Below, piece after piece: positions 23,069 through 30,718 of a stretch of 41,021 bases of DNA (positions are counted from its first letter, which is position 1; every line of letters begins with the position of its first letter). The notes beneath the pieces were generated by a model. That model did not search any database. It was given only the letters and a program-made list of their open reading frames with translations, and was not told where the DNA came from. A program made the position numbers and the translations under genes. Source of the DNA: Microthrixaceae bacterium (GTDB taxonomy: Bacteria > Actinomycetota > Acidimicrobiia > Acidimicrobiales > Microtrichaceae); assembly GCA_019694615.1 (NCBI GenBank), contig JAIBBP010000189.1, forward strand, positions 1 through 41,021. The letters are read 5' to 3'.

Positions 23069-24427
23069 ATGACGACGGGGACACTGGACAAGGCGGCGTT
23101 TGGCGACGATTTCACCTGGGGCGTGGCGTCGGCAGCGTTCCAGGTCGAGGGCGCACCCGACGCCGATGGGAAGGCTCCGTCGATCTGGGACGACCTCGCC
23201 CGTCGGGGAAAGATCCCCGGTGTCGGGGCCGATCAGGGCATCCGCTACTACGACCGATACAAGGAGGACCACGAGCTCATCGCCTCTCTGGGCTTCGGTG
23301 CCAACCGGATCTCCTTGTCCTGGCCCCGCCTGATGGGCAACGGCCGCGGCCCGTGGAACCCCAAAGGGGCGGCGTTCTACGACCGCGTGATCGACAACAT
23401 GCTCGAAGTCGGCCTCGAGCCCTGGGTCACCGTCTACCACTGGGACATGCCGCTCGAGTTGTGGAAACGGGGTGGATGGTGCCGGCGCGACATCATCTCG
23501 GAGTTCGCCGATCTCGCCGAGCGGTGCGCCGAGCACTTCGGCGATCGGGTGAAACGCTGGATGGTCTTCAACGAGCCCACCAGCATCGTTGGGCACCTGC
23601 TCGTTGGTATGACGCACGGGCGTCGCGGGTTCCACTACGACGCGATGCTGCGCACCACCCACCACATCAACCTCGCCGGGGCCGAGGCCGGTCGCCGGAT
23701 GCGGGCAGTGCTGCCGAGCGATGCACAGGTTGGAACGACCCAGGTGCTCAGCGTGGTGCACCCCTATGAGCCGACCGACGAACGGACCGTCCGACGAAAG
23801 CGGGCGATCGAGGCGGTGTTGTGCGACATACACATCGATCCGGCCGGTGGTCGTGGCTACCCGTTCGACGCGGCGAAAGCCCTGCTGCCGATGCGTCGTC
23901 ACATCCGCGACGGGGACCTCGAAGCGGCGGAGTTCCGCTACGACTTCATGGGCCTGCAGTGTTACGGGCCGTTGGTGGGCCTCAAGCCGATGCCGGTCAT
24001 CGGCCCGATTCCGACGAACAACATCACGACGGCCGAGTTTCGGATGCAGTCGGCGATCGGGATTCCGCAGGACCCCGATGCCATGTTGTGGGCGCTGCGG
24101 AAGTACGCCCACCATCCGGCGGCGGATCGCCTGGTGATCACCGAAGGCGGTTTCGGTGGCAACGACCGCCTCGAAGCGGACGGATCGGGGGTAAGAGACG
24201 ACGTTCGCGTGTGGACGCACCGACGGAACCTGCAAGCGGTGCTCACCGCACGAAGCGAGGGTGTGCCCGTCGACGGCTACTTCGCATGGTCCTATGCGGA
24301 CAACGTCGAATGGTTCTTCGGTCGTGGTCCCCGGTTCGGCCTCGTGTACGTCGACTATGAGGACGACTACCGGCGGATCCCCAAGGATTCGGCGTTGTGG
24401 TTCCGGGAGATGCTCGCCGGGAGCTGA
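23069..24427 (+). CDS. GH1 beta-glucosidase-like enzyme
   Basis: 452 residues from ATG 23069, with GGGAGAG upstream; the open frame continues to 22817 but is antisense to the binding-protein gene there. GH1 barrel motifs: FTWGVASAAFQVEGAPDADG, YYDRYKEDHELIASLG, NRISLSWPRL, and the acid/base Glu169 in VFNEPTS. The nucleophile is Glu359 in VITEGGFG. The usual TENG is TEGG here, a change next to the nucleophile. It has no signal peptide, so hydrolysis of beta-glycosides would be cytoplasmic. Together with the transporter and GH27 it suggests use of imported oligosaccharides. Confidence 0.9.
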   Translation: MTTGTLDKAAFGDDFTWGVASAAFQVEGAPDADGKAPSIWDDLARRGKIPGVGADQGIRYYDRYKEDHELIASLGFGANRISLSWPRLMGNGRGPWNPKGAAFYDRVIDNMLEVGLEPWVTVYHWDMPLELWKRGGWCRRDIISEFADLAERCAEHFGDRVKRWMVFNEPTSIVGHLLVGMTHGRRGFHYDAMLRTTHHINLAGAEAGRRMRAVLPSDAQVGTTQVLSVVHPYEPTDERTVRRKRAIEAVLCDIHIDPAGGRGYPFDAAKALLPMRRHIRDGDLEAAEFRYDFMGLQCYGPLVGLKPMPVIGPIPTNNITTAEFRMQSAIGIPQDPDAMLWALRKYAHHPAADRLVITEGGFGGNDRLEADGSGVRDDVRVWTHRRNLQAVLTARSEGVPVDGYFAWSYADNVEWFFGRGPRFGLVYVDYEDDYRRIPKDSALWFREMLAGS

Positions 24428-24445
24428 ATCTGGCCGGCGGCGACC

Positions 24446-25417
24446 TCAGTGGGCGGCAGCGGGTTCGCCATCGGCGTCGTGTTTCATGAACGGCAACTTG
24501 GTCACGATGGTCGCCACCAGGAACCCGACGGCGAGGCCGACGACGGCGGACGCTGCGGTGTTCACCAGCCAACCGAGCACGCCGCCCACGCCGGCGATGT
24601 CGTGTACCGGTTCCTCGAGGGCGTGGACGAGTTCCTCCGGTCCGTGCCAACCGAGCTCGTACGCCCCGACGATCAGGATGTGACCGCCGACCCAGAGCAT
24701 CGCCGCGATGCCCACCGTGGAGAGCAGGGCGAGGACCTTGGGCATGCCCTCGACGAGCAACCGGCCGACTTTCGCAGCTCCCGCCTTACCCGTCTCGACC
24801 ATACGTAGCCCGACGTCATCCATCTTCACGATCAGCGCGACGGCGCCGTAGACGACAGCGGTGATCGCGACGGCAACGATCGCGAGAATCACGACCCGCG
24901 ACACGATCCCCTGGTCCCCTCCGTCGAGCACGTCTTTGAGCGCGATGACCATGATCTCCGCCGAGAGGATGAAGTCGGTGCGAATCGCTCCGGCGACGGT
25001 TTTCTCCTCGTGCGCCTCGGTGAGGTCGACGACCTCGGACTCGTCGTCGTGCTCCGGTCCGTGCGTCAGTCGGTGGTGGAGCTTCTCGGCACCTTCGAAG
25101 CACAGGAACGTGCCGCCGAACATGAGCACGATCTCGACGAGCATCTCCGAGATCGCGCTGAGCAGCATCGCTGCGGGGAGGATGAACACCAACTTGTTGC
25201 GGAGCGACCCCTTCGCGATCCGGCCGATGATCGGCAGCTCCCGTTCGGCCGCGAGTCCGCGCACGTAGTTCGGAGTCACCGCAGCGTCGTCCACGACGAC
25301 GCCTGCGGACTTCACGCTCGCACGGGCCGCGGCGGCACCGACATCGTCGATCGATGAGGCGGCCAGCTTGGCCAGCGCGGCGATGTCATCCAACAGGCCG
25401 ACCAGGCCACCTGCCAT
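24446..25417 (-). CDS. DUF808 family membrane protein
   Basis: 323 residues from ATG 25417, with GGAGGA upstream; the frame is open to 25900 but that part is antisense to the STAS gene. It begins MAGGLVGLLDDIAALAKLAA and continues with DDAAVTPNYVRGLAAERELPIIGRIAKGSLRNKLV, the DUF808 (YedI-like) signature, then several helices around an acidic His/Glu/Asp-rich loop (HHRLTHGPEHDDESEVVD). The C-terminus has glycine-rich helices and a short His/Asp tail. The role of this family is not known. Divergent from the STAS gene. Confidence 0.9.
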   Translation of the reverse strand: MAGGLVGLLDDIAALAKLAASSIDDVGAAAARASVKSAGVVVDDAAVTPNYVRGLAAERELPIIGRIAKGSLRNKLVFILPAAMLLSAISEMLVEIVLMFGGTFLCFEGAEKLHHRLTHGPEHDDESEVVDLTEAHEEKTVAGAIRTDFILSAEIMVIALKDVLDGGDQGIVSRVVILAIVAVAITAVVYGAVALIVKMDDVGLRMVETGKAGAAKVGRLLVEGMPKVLALLSTVGIAAMLWVGGHILIVGAYELGWHGPEELVHALEEPVHDIAGVGGVLGWLVNTAASAVVGLAVGFLVATIVTKLPFMKHDADGEPAAAH

Positions 25418-25549
25418 CTCGTCCTCCGTACAGGGGTGTGGGGAGCGAGACGCTAGCGGGCGCACCTCGGTTCGAACGAGCGCCGCAATCGAGTTGCTGG
25501 TAGCTTTCTGCTCCCGGGTTTCGGTCTGGCTGGCGGGGAGCGGGAAGGG

Positions 25550-25885
25550 ATGACCATGGCCGAGTCGAGGTTCGTCGATATTCAACGGACGATTACGTCG
25601 GCCGGCACAGTCGTGTCGGTCCGAGGCGAACTCGACGTGCACGCGTGTCCGCAGTTCCGTCGGACACTGATCGCCGGAGTGGTGACCGGCGGGGTCATCG
25701 AGGTCGATCTCTCGGAGGTGACGTTCGTCGACTCGGCGGCCCTCAGCGCGCTGGTCGACGGCCGCACGATCGCGGCGCAGTACCGGGGCGAGCTTCGCCT
25801 GTCGGCTGTCGGTCCTACGGTGGCTCGGCTGCTGTCTGCTGCCGGAGTGGACGGGCTCTTTCCCTCGCAGGCGGTCGTGGCGTAG
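25550..25885 (+). CDS. STAS-domain protein (anti-sigma factor antagonist type)
   Basis: 111 residues from ATG 25550 (ATG 25556 is also possible; GGGGAG and AAGGGA serve either). A single STAS domain: VVSVRGELDVHACPQFRRTL, IEVDLSEVTFVDSAALSAL with the phosphorylatable serine position Ser62, and LLSAAGVDGLFP. Such proteins bind anti-sigma kinases and free a sigma factor. No kinase or sigma gene is adjacent, so the partner lies elsewhere. Confidence 0.88.
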   Translation: MTMAESRFVDIQRTITSAGTVVSVRGELDVHACPQFRRTLIAGVVTGGVIEVDLSEVTFVDSAALSALVDGRTIAAQYRGELRLSAVGPTVARLLSAAGVDGLFPSQAVVA

Positions 25886-25925
25886 GTCGCCGAACGCCAA
25901 AATTGTTGAATGCCCTGGAAAATGC

Positions 25926-25961
25926 CGAGACCCTCCGGGGCTGGAGTGCCGGAGGGTCTCG
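25926..25961 (+). terminator. Hairpin terminator after the STAS gene
   Basis: Perfect 13-bp stem CGAGACCCTCCGG (25926-25938) and CCGGAGGGTCTCG (25949-25961) with a 10-nt loop, 40 bp past the stop. No T-tract. Confidence 0.55.
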
Positions 25962-26055
25962 AGGCAGGCTCACGACGTCGGAGAGGGATCCGTTGACTGT
26001 CGCAACGGCGTACTACCCGCTTTCGGTTGGGGTGATACACGAAGTCAGGTGACAG

Positions 26056-26092
26056 CCGCCGCACGTCGGGCACGACCGCGGCGGTTTCTTCT
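26056..26092 (+). terminator. Second hairpin with T-rich tail upstream of the coiled-coil gene
   Basis: CCGCCGC (26056-26062) and GCGGCGG (26078-26084) around a 15-nt loop, followed by TTTCTTCT. It ends 30 bp before the -10 box of the next gene and may insulate it from read-through. Confidence 0.5.
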
Positions 26093-26121
26093 ACTCGACT
26101 GGGCGGCTGGCGCTCGGCTCC

Positions 26122-26127
26122 TAGACT
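26122..26127 (+). promoter_or_regulatory. Candidate leaderless -10 box of the coiled-coil/ANTAR operon
   Basis: TAGACT, a 6-nt spacer, then GTG at 26134. No Shine-Dalgarno sequence. Confidence 0.5.
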
Positions 26128-26133
26128 CGGAGC

Positions 26134-26427
26134 GTGTCATGGCTCATCGAACGCCGTCTCCGCTCGGTTGGCCGCCGATTGGCCCAAGCCCGGGAGGAAC
26201 TCGCCATCGCCGAGGAGCAGCTGGTTCATTTCGCTGACGAGGCGTCCGATGCCGAGTTGCGCTCGATCGTCAGCGAGGCTCCCGGCGAAGCGCTCGACGG
26301 CCGGAGCGCTCGCCGTCACAGCGACGCTATGGCGCGGCATCGTGACGAGCTCCGTGAGCGCATCACCCGACTCGAAACGGCACAGGACCTGTTGTTGGAT
26401 CAGCTGTCCGCGAGGAGTGGATCGTGA
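26134..26427 (+). CDS. Small coiled-coil protein coupled to an ANTAR regulator
   Basis: 97 residues from GTG 26134. It is almost wholly charged helix: RRLRSVGRRLAQAREEL, IAEEQLVHFADEASDAEL, then RHSDAMARHRDELRERI and RLETAQDLLLDQL, so a long coiled coil or helical hairpin with no membrane segment. It overlaps the next gene by 4 nt (GTGA), implying coupled translation and likely a joint role. I do not know a named family; I believe similar small genes sit beside this regulator in other actinobacteria, from memory only. A regulator-binding or phosphorelay partner is possible but unproven. Confidence 0.8.
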   Translation: MSWLIERRLRSVGRRLAQAREELAIAEEQLVHFADEASDAELRSIVSEAPGEALDGRSARRHSDAMARHRDELRERITRLETAQDLLLDQLSARSGS

Positions 26428-27029
26428 CCACAGTCGCCGATGATCGCGCCGCACCTCCGCTTCGGGTCGTCGTTGCCGAGGACGACGCGATCATCCGCAT
26501 GGACCTGTGCCTGATCCTCCAGGAGGAGGGCTACGAGGTCGTCGGGGACTGCGGCCGCGGTGACGAGGTCGTAGCGCTCGTTCGTGAGCGACGTCCCGAC
26601 GTCGCGATCCTCGACGTGAAGATGCCCGGGCTCGACGGCATCACTGCCGCCGGCGAGATCGCATCGGAACGGCTGTGCGCGGTCGTGCTCCTCACCGCGT
26701 TCAGCCAGCGGAAGCTCGTGGAGTCGGCTCGCGACGCCGGCGTCATGGCCTACCTGGTCAAGCCGTTCCAGCGCGAAGAACTGGTGCCGGCCATCGAGCT
26801 GGCTGTCGGTCGCTTCAGCGAGCTGGTGGCGTTGAGCAGGCACGCCGCGTCGATGGAAGAGCAACTCGAGGTTCGCAAGCTCACCGATCGTGCCAAAGCG
26901 CGATTGATCGCGGATCACGAGATGAGCGAAGAACTGGCGTTCAAGTTCCTCCAACGTGCATCGATGGACCGTCGCATCCCGGTGCGGCAGGTCGCCGAAG
27001 CGGTGCTCGCCGGCGAGTTGACCCCCTGA
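26424..27029 (+). CDS. ANTAR-domain response regulator (RNA-binding antiterminator type)
   Basis: 201 residues. The receiver domain (about 13-125) has VVVAEDDAI, phosphoacceptor Asp64 in VAILDVKMPG, and Lys113 in AYLVKPF. A helical linker leads to a C-terminal ANTAR domain (about 140-198: EVRKLTDRAKARLIADHEM, SEELAFKFLQRASMDRRIP). ANTAR domains bind paired hexaloop hairpins in nascent mRNA and prevent termination. The output is therefore RNA, not DNA. No kinase is adjacent. It lies directly before polA. Confidence 0.93.
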   Translation: MTTVADDRAAPPLRVVVAEDDAIIRMDLCLILQEEGYEVVGDCGRGDEVVALVRERRPDVAILDVKMPGLDGITAAGEIASERLCAVVLLTAFSQRKLVESARDAGVMAYLVKPFQREELVPAIELAVGRFSELVALSRHAASMEEQLEVRKLTDRAKARLIADHEMSEELAFKFLQRASMDRRIPVRQVAEAVLAGELTP

Positions 27030-27073
27030 GTCGGCGAGGATTCGTCGTCGGATCCACCGTCAGAGGCGTCGCG

Positions 27074-27079
27074 TAGTGT
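27074..27079 (+). promoter_or_regulatory. Candidate leaderless -10 box of polA
   Basis: TAGTGT followed by 7 nt and ATG 27087. This favours ATG 27087 over the in-frame GTG at 27078, which lies within the box. Confidence 0.5.
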
Positions 27080-27086
27080 GAGCGCG

Positions 27087-29765
27087 ATGCCGACCCTGAT
27101 GCTCATCGATGGCAACTCGCTGACCTACCGGGCGTTCTTTGCCTTGCCATCGGACATGGCGACGGCGTCGGGCCAGGTCACCAACGCCGTGTTCGGATTT
27201 ACGTCGATGCTCATCAACCTGGTGCGCGATCACCAGCCCGACCTGCTCGCCGTCACGTTCGACCGCCCGGAGCCGACGTTCCGTCACGAGATGGTCAGCA
27301 CCTACAAGGCAAACCGGGAAGCCAGCCCGGACATTCTGCGACAGCAGATGGGGCTCGTCCGTCAGCTCGTCGAAACGCTGGAGATCCCGGTCCTCGAACA
27401 GGCCGGAGTCGAGGCCGACGACATCATCGCAACCCTCGCGACGAGCGCCGCGGAAGACGGGATCGACACGATCATCGTGACCGGCGACCGCGATAGCTAC
27501 CAGCTGGTCGCAGACCCCCACATCAAGGTGCTCTACAACCGTCGAGGCGTCAGCGACTACGCCTTCTACGACGAGGCCGGCATCCTCGAGCGCACCGGGG
27601 TCCGACCCGATCAGTACGTGTTCTACGCGGCGCTTCGAGGCGACCCGTCCGACAACCTGCCCGGGGTTGTCGGCGTCGGCGAGAAGACCGCCGCCAAGTT
27701 GGTGAACACCTACGGCGATCTCGACGGCATCTTCGCCAACGTCGACGCTCAGACGCCCAAGCTCAGATCCAACCTGATCGAGCACGAGGCCCAGGCCCGC
27801 TCGAACGTGTCGATGATGACGCTCAGGCGCGACGTCGAGCTTCCTGTCGGCCCGAGCGACCTCGTGCAGGGTCAGTTCGACAACGAAGCGGTCGTCGACT
27901 TCTTCAAGTTCCTGGAGTTCGGTTCGCTGCTGGGCCGGTTCGGTGAGGCGTTCGGGTCCCAGGGGGCCGTGTCGGCAGCGGCGCAGCGAGAGGTCCTGGT
28001 CGCGGAGGTCATCGAGCTGACCGAGCGGTCAGACGTTGACGACCTGTTCTCGTCGCTGACATCCGGCGCGGAGCCCTTGGCGGTCGCGGCGGGATGGGCA
28101 GGTGAGCCCGGTCGTTCGGCGCTCTCCGGACTCGCTGTTGTGGTCGACGCCTCCATGGGTGCGGTGCAATGGATCCCCGCGGGTCTGCTCGACGTCGCAG
28201 GGGACGCGTTCGACGCGCTGCTCGCCGACGGACCACCGCTGGTCTGCCATGACGCCAAGGCGCTGATGCGACACCTGCTCGGCGCCGGACGGCCCTTGCC
28301 GCGGCTCCACGGCGACGTGAAGATCGCCGCCTACCTGCTCGATCCTGCCGACACTCGGCATAGCGTTGCCGAGCTCCTCGACCGGTACACCGGGTACGAG
28401 TTGGCCGAGGGGGGGAGCGTGAGCTCAGGCCAGCTCGACTTCGACGGCACCAGCGAATCCGAGTCCGCGGCACCGGCGCGCGAGGCGCTGGGCGTGGCAT
28501 TCGTGGTGGGTCCGATCACTGATGCGCTCGAGGCGCAGGGCCTCAGCGTGCTGGCCCACGAGATCGAGTATCCGCTGATCGCAGCGCTCGCACGGATGGA
28601 GCATCTCGGCATCGGCGTCGATCGAGTCGAGCTCGAGCGCCTCAACGAACACTTGGTCGCCGAGGTGGAGCGACTGCGAGCGCTGATCATTGCCGACGCC
28701 GGCGGGGAGGAGTTCAACGTCAACTCCACACAACAGCTGAGGACCGTGCTGTTCGAGCAGCTGGGTCTCACCGCGCAGAAGAAGACCAAGACCGGCTACT
28801 CCACCGACGCGGCCTCGTTGGAGAAGTTGCGCGGTCAACACCCGATCGTGGATCACCTGCTGGAGTACCGCGAGGTCGAGAAGCTGCGCGGCACCTACGG
28901 CACGGGGCTTCTGGCCGAGATCGCCGCCGACGGCCGGATCCACGCCACGTTCAACCAGACAGTTGCCCGAACGGGACGCCTCAGTTCGGACGCGCCCAAT
29001 CTGCACAACATCCCAGTACGGTCCGAGGGCGGTAGGCAGTTCCGCAAAGCGTTCGTGCCGGCGCCGGGCATGGTGTTCCTGATCGCCGACTACAACCAGA
29101 TCGAGCTGCGGTGCATCGCCCACCTGGCCAACGATCCGGGCCTTGTCGAGGCCTTCACGAGCGGGCAGGACATCCACAACCAGACGGCCGCCCGCGTGTT
29201 CGGAGTGGAGCCCGATCAGGTCACGTTGGAGATGCGGTCGAAGGCGAAGATGGTCTCCTACGGACTGGCCTACGGCATGGAGGCGTACGGCCTCGGTCAG
29301 CGGCTGTCGATCCCGACCAAGGAGGCCCAGCAGATCCTCGACGCGTACTTCGAGGCGTTCCCCTCGGTGAAGGCGTACATGGACCGCACCGTGGAGGAGG
29401 CGCGCGAGCGGGGATACACGGAGACACTCTTCGGCCGTCGCCGCCGGATCCCCGAGTTGGCGTCGGGGCAGCGCAACGTGCGGATGGCGGGGGAGCGCCA
29501 GGCGATGAACGCCGGTATCCAGGGGCTCGCGGCCGACATCTTCAAGGTCGCGCTGGTTCGAATCGATACCGCGTTCGAGCAGGCAGATCACGGTGCCCGC
29601 CTCATCCTCCAGGTCCACGACGAGGTGATCTGCGAGGTCGCTCCCGAACACCTCGAGCCGGTGCAGGCCGAGGTCCTGGCCATTATGCGCGGAGCGTTCG
29701 AGATGAACGTCCCGCTCGAGGTCAACGTGGCGACGGGCGACAGCTGGGCCGCAGCCAAGGGCTGA
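27087..29765 (+). CDS. polA: DNA polymerase I
   Basis: 892 residues from ATG 27087. The 5' nuclease domain (about 1-290) has LMLIDGNSLTYRAFFAL, VEADDIIATLA, VTGDRDSYQLV and GDPSDNLPGVVGVGEKTAAKL. The middle 3'-5' exonuclease region (about 310-490) lacks the Asp-x-Glu metal motif, so proofreading is lost, as is common in actinobacterial Pol I. The polymerase domain shows motif A DYNQIELR, motif B RSKAKMVSYGLAYG and motif C VHDEV. It fills gaps and removes RNA primers. The methyltransferase gene begins at its stop codon. Confidence 0.97.
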   Translation: MPTLMLIDGNSLTYRAFFALPSDMATASGQVTNAVFGFTSMLINLVRDHQPDLLAVTFDRPEPTFRHEMVSTYKANREASPDILRQQMGLVRQLVETLEIPVLEQAGVEADDIIATLATSAAEDGIDTIIVTGDRDSYQLVADPHIKVLYNRRGVSDYAFYDEAGILERTGVRPDQYVFYAALRGDPSDNLPGVVGVGEKTAAKLVNTYGDLDGIFANVDAQTPKLRSNLIEHEAQARSNVSMMTLRRDVELPVGPSDLVQGQFDNEAVVDFFKFLEFGSLLGRFGEAFGSQGAVSAAAQREVLVAEVIELTERSDVDDLFSSLTSGAEPLAVAAGWAGEPGRSALSGLAVVVDASMGAVQWIPAGLLDVAGDAFDALLADGPPLVCHDAKALMRHLLGAGRPLPRLHGDVKIAAYLLDPADTRHSVAELLDRYTGYELAEGGSVSSGQLDFDGTSESESAAPAREALGVAFVVGPITDALEAQGLSVLAHEIEYPLIAALARMEHLGIGVDRVELERLNEHLVAEVERLRALIIADAGGEEFNVNSTQQLRTVLFEQLGLTAQKKTKTGYSTDAASLEKLRGQHPIVDHLLEYREVEKLRGTYGTGLLAEIAADGRIHATFNQTVARTGRLSSDAPNLHNIPVRSEGGRQFRKAFVPAPGMVFLIADYNQIELRCIAHLANDPGLVEAFTSGQDIHNQTAARVFGVEPDQVTLEMRSKAKMVSYGLAYGMEAYGLGQRLSIPTKEAQQILDAYFEAFPSVKAYMDRTVEEARERGYTETLFGRRRRIPELASGQRNVRMAGERQAMNAGIQGLAADIFKVALVRIDTAFEQADHGARLILQVHDEVICEVAPEHLEPVQAEVLAIMRGAFEMNVPLEVNVATGDSWAAAKG

Positions 29766-30526
29766 TGACCGACAACCCGCCTGAGTGCGAGTCACACGAG
29801 CACTGGTTCGAACCCCTGGCCGAGCACATGGGACCGGCCTACCTGCGGTATTCGTTCACGATGGGCACCGAGCAGGAAGTCGACTTCCTGGTGCGCGAGC
29901 TCGACCTCCGACCGGGCATGCGGGTGCTCGACGTCGGTTGTGGACCCGGCCGTCACGCGAACGCGCTGGCGCATCGTGGGATCGAGACCGTCGGAGTCGA
30001 CATCTCCCAGCGGTTCGTCGACGTCGCAACGGCCGCATCGGTTCCCGGTGCGAGTTTCGTGAGGGGCGACGCCCGCGCCCTGACGTTCGATGCCGAGTTC
30101 GATGTCGCCATCTCACTCTGCCAGGGGGCGTTCGGCCTCGGAGGAGCCCCGGTGTCGGGCGATCCCAACAACCTGGCCAACGACCAGGCGGTGCTTGAGG
30201 GCATCCGGCGGGCTTTGCGGCCGACTGGTCGCGTCGCGGTGTCGGCGTTCAGCGCCTACTTCCAGGTCAAATGGCTCGAGGACCAGGACCGGTTCGACGC
30301 GGCGACGGCGGTCAACCACGAGACGACCGAGGTTCGCGACGACGCCGGGGTCGCAGTGTCGGCCGATTTGTGGACCACCTGCTACACGCCACGGGAGCTG
30401 CGGATGCTGGCGGAACGGGCCGGTCTCGTTGTCGACGACATCAGTTCGGTGACGCCGGGGGAGTACGCCCGTCGCCCGCCCACCGTCGATCTCCACGAGT
30501 TCCTCCTCCTCGCCCACCGCCCCTGA
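29765..30526 (+). CDS. Class I SAM-dependent methyltransferase
   Basis: 253 residues from ATG 29765, sharing one base with the polA stop (TGATG). The Rossmann motif I is VLDVGCGPGRHANALAHRG, motif II VGVDISQRF; a motif near AISLCQGAFGLGG and the reported RRALRPTGRVAVSAFSAY follow the fold. The substrate cannot be told. The frame is open upstream to 29111 but overlaps polA. Its tight join to polA suggests co-transcription. Confidence 0.88.
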   Translation: MTDNPPECESHEHWFEPLAEHMGPAYLRYSFTMGTEQEVDFLVRELDLRPGMRVLDVGCGPGRHANALAHRGIETVGVDISQRFVDVATAASVPGASFVRGDARALTFDAEFDVAISLCQGAFGLGGAPVSGDPNNLANDQAVLEGIRRALRPTGRVAVSAFSAYFQVKWLEDQDRFDAATAVNHETTEVRDDAGVAVSADLWTTCYTPRELRMLAERAGLVVDDISSVTPGEYARRPPTVDLHEFLLLAHRP

Positions 30527-30537
30527 CTCGCCCGCAA

Positions 30538-30595
30538 GCTCGTTCTGTCCTGCGAGAGCACCACCCGGGTGGTGCTCTCGCAGGACAGAACGAGC
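30538..30595. repeat. 58-bp perfect palindrome, repeat family copy 4
   Basis: Arms 30538-30566 and 30567-30595 are exact reverse complements with no loop; the outer part reads GCTCGTTCTGTCCTGCGAG and the centre is ACCCGGGT. It shares CGTTCTGTCC/GGACAGAACG with copies 1 and 2. It lies 12 bp after the methyltransferase stop and 17 bp before the rpsA promoter, so it could act as terminator in both strands. There is no T-tract. Confidence 0.9.
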
Positions 30596-30611
30596 GGGGC
30601 GGAGTCGGCGC

Positions 30612-30640
30612 TTTCAAAAGTCGGTCGGGACGCCTAGCCT
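30612..30640 (+). promoter_or_regulatory. Candidate rpsA promoter (-35 TTTCAA, -10 TAGCCT)
   Basis: TTTCAA at 30612-30617, a 17-bp spacer and TAGCCT at 30635-30640. The predicted leader is about 70 nt and contains the 12-bp palindrome CCGCCCGGGCGG (30666-30677), but no Shine-Dalgarno sequence before GTG 30719, as is usual for S1 mRNAs that are autoregulated by S1. Confidence 0.45.
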
Positions 30641-30718
30641 GTTGCGTTGCTTCCGCCCTGGGCAACCGCCCGGGCGGGGGAGCGTGTCCCATCCCTCTCA
30701 TCCCTGTAGGCCTACCAA

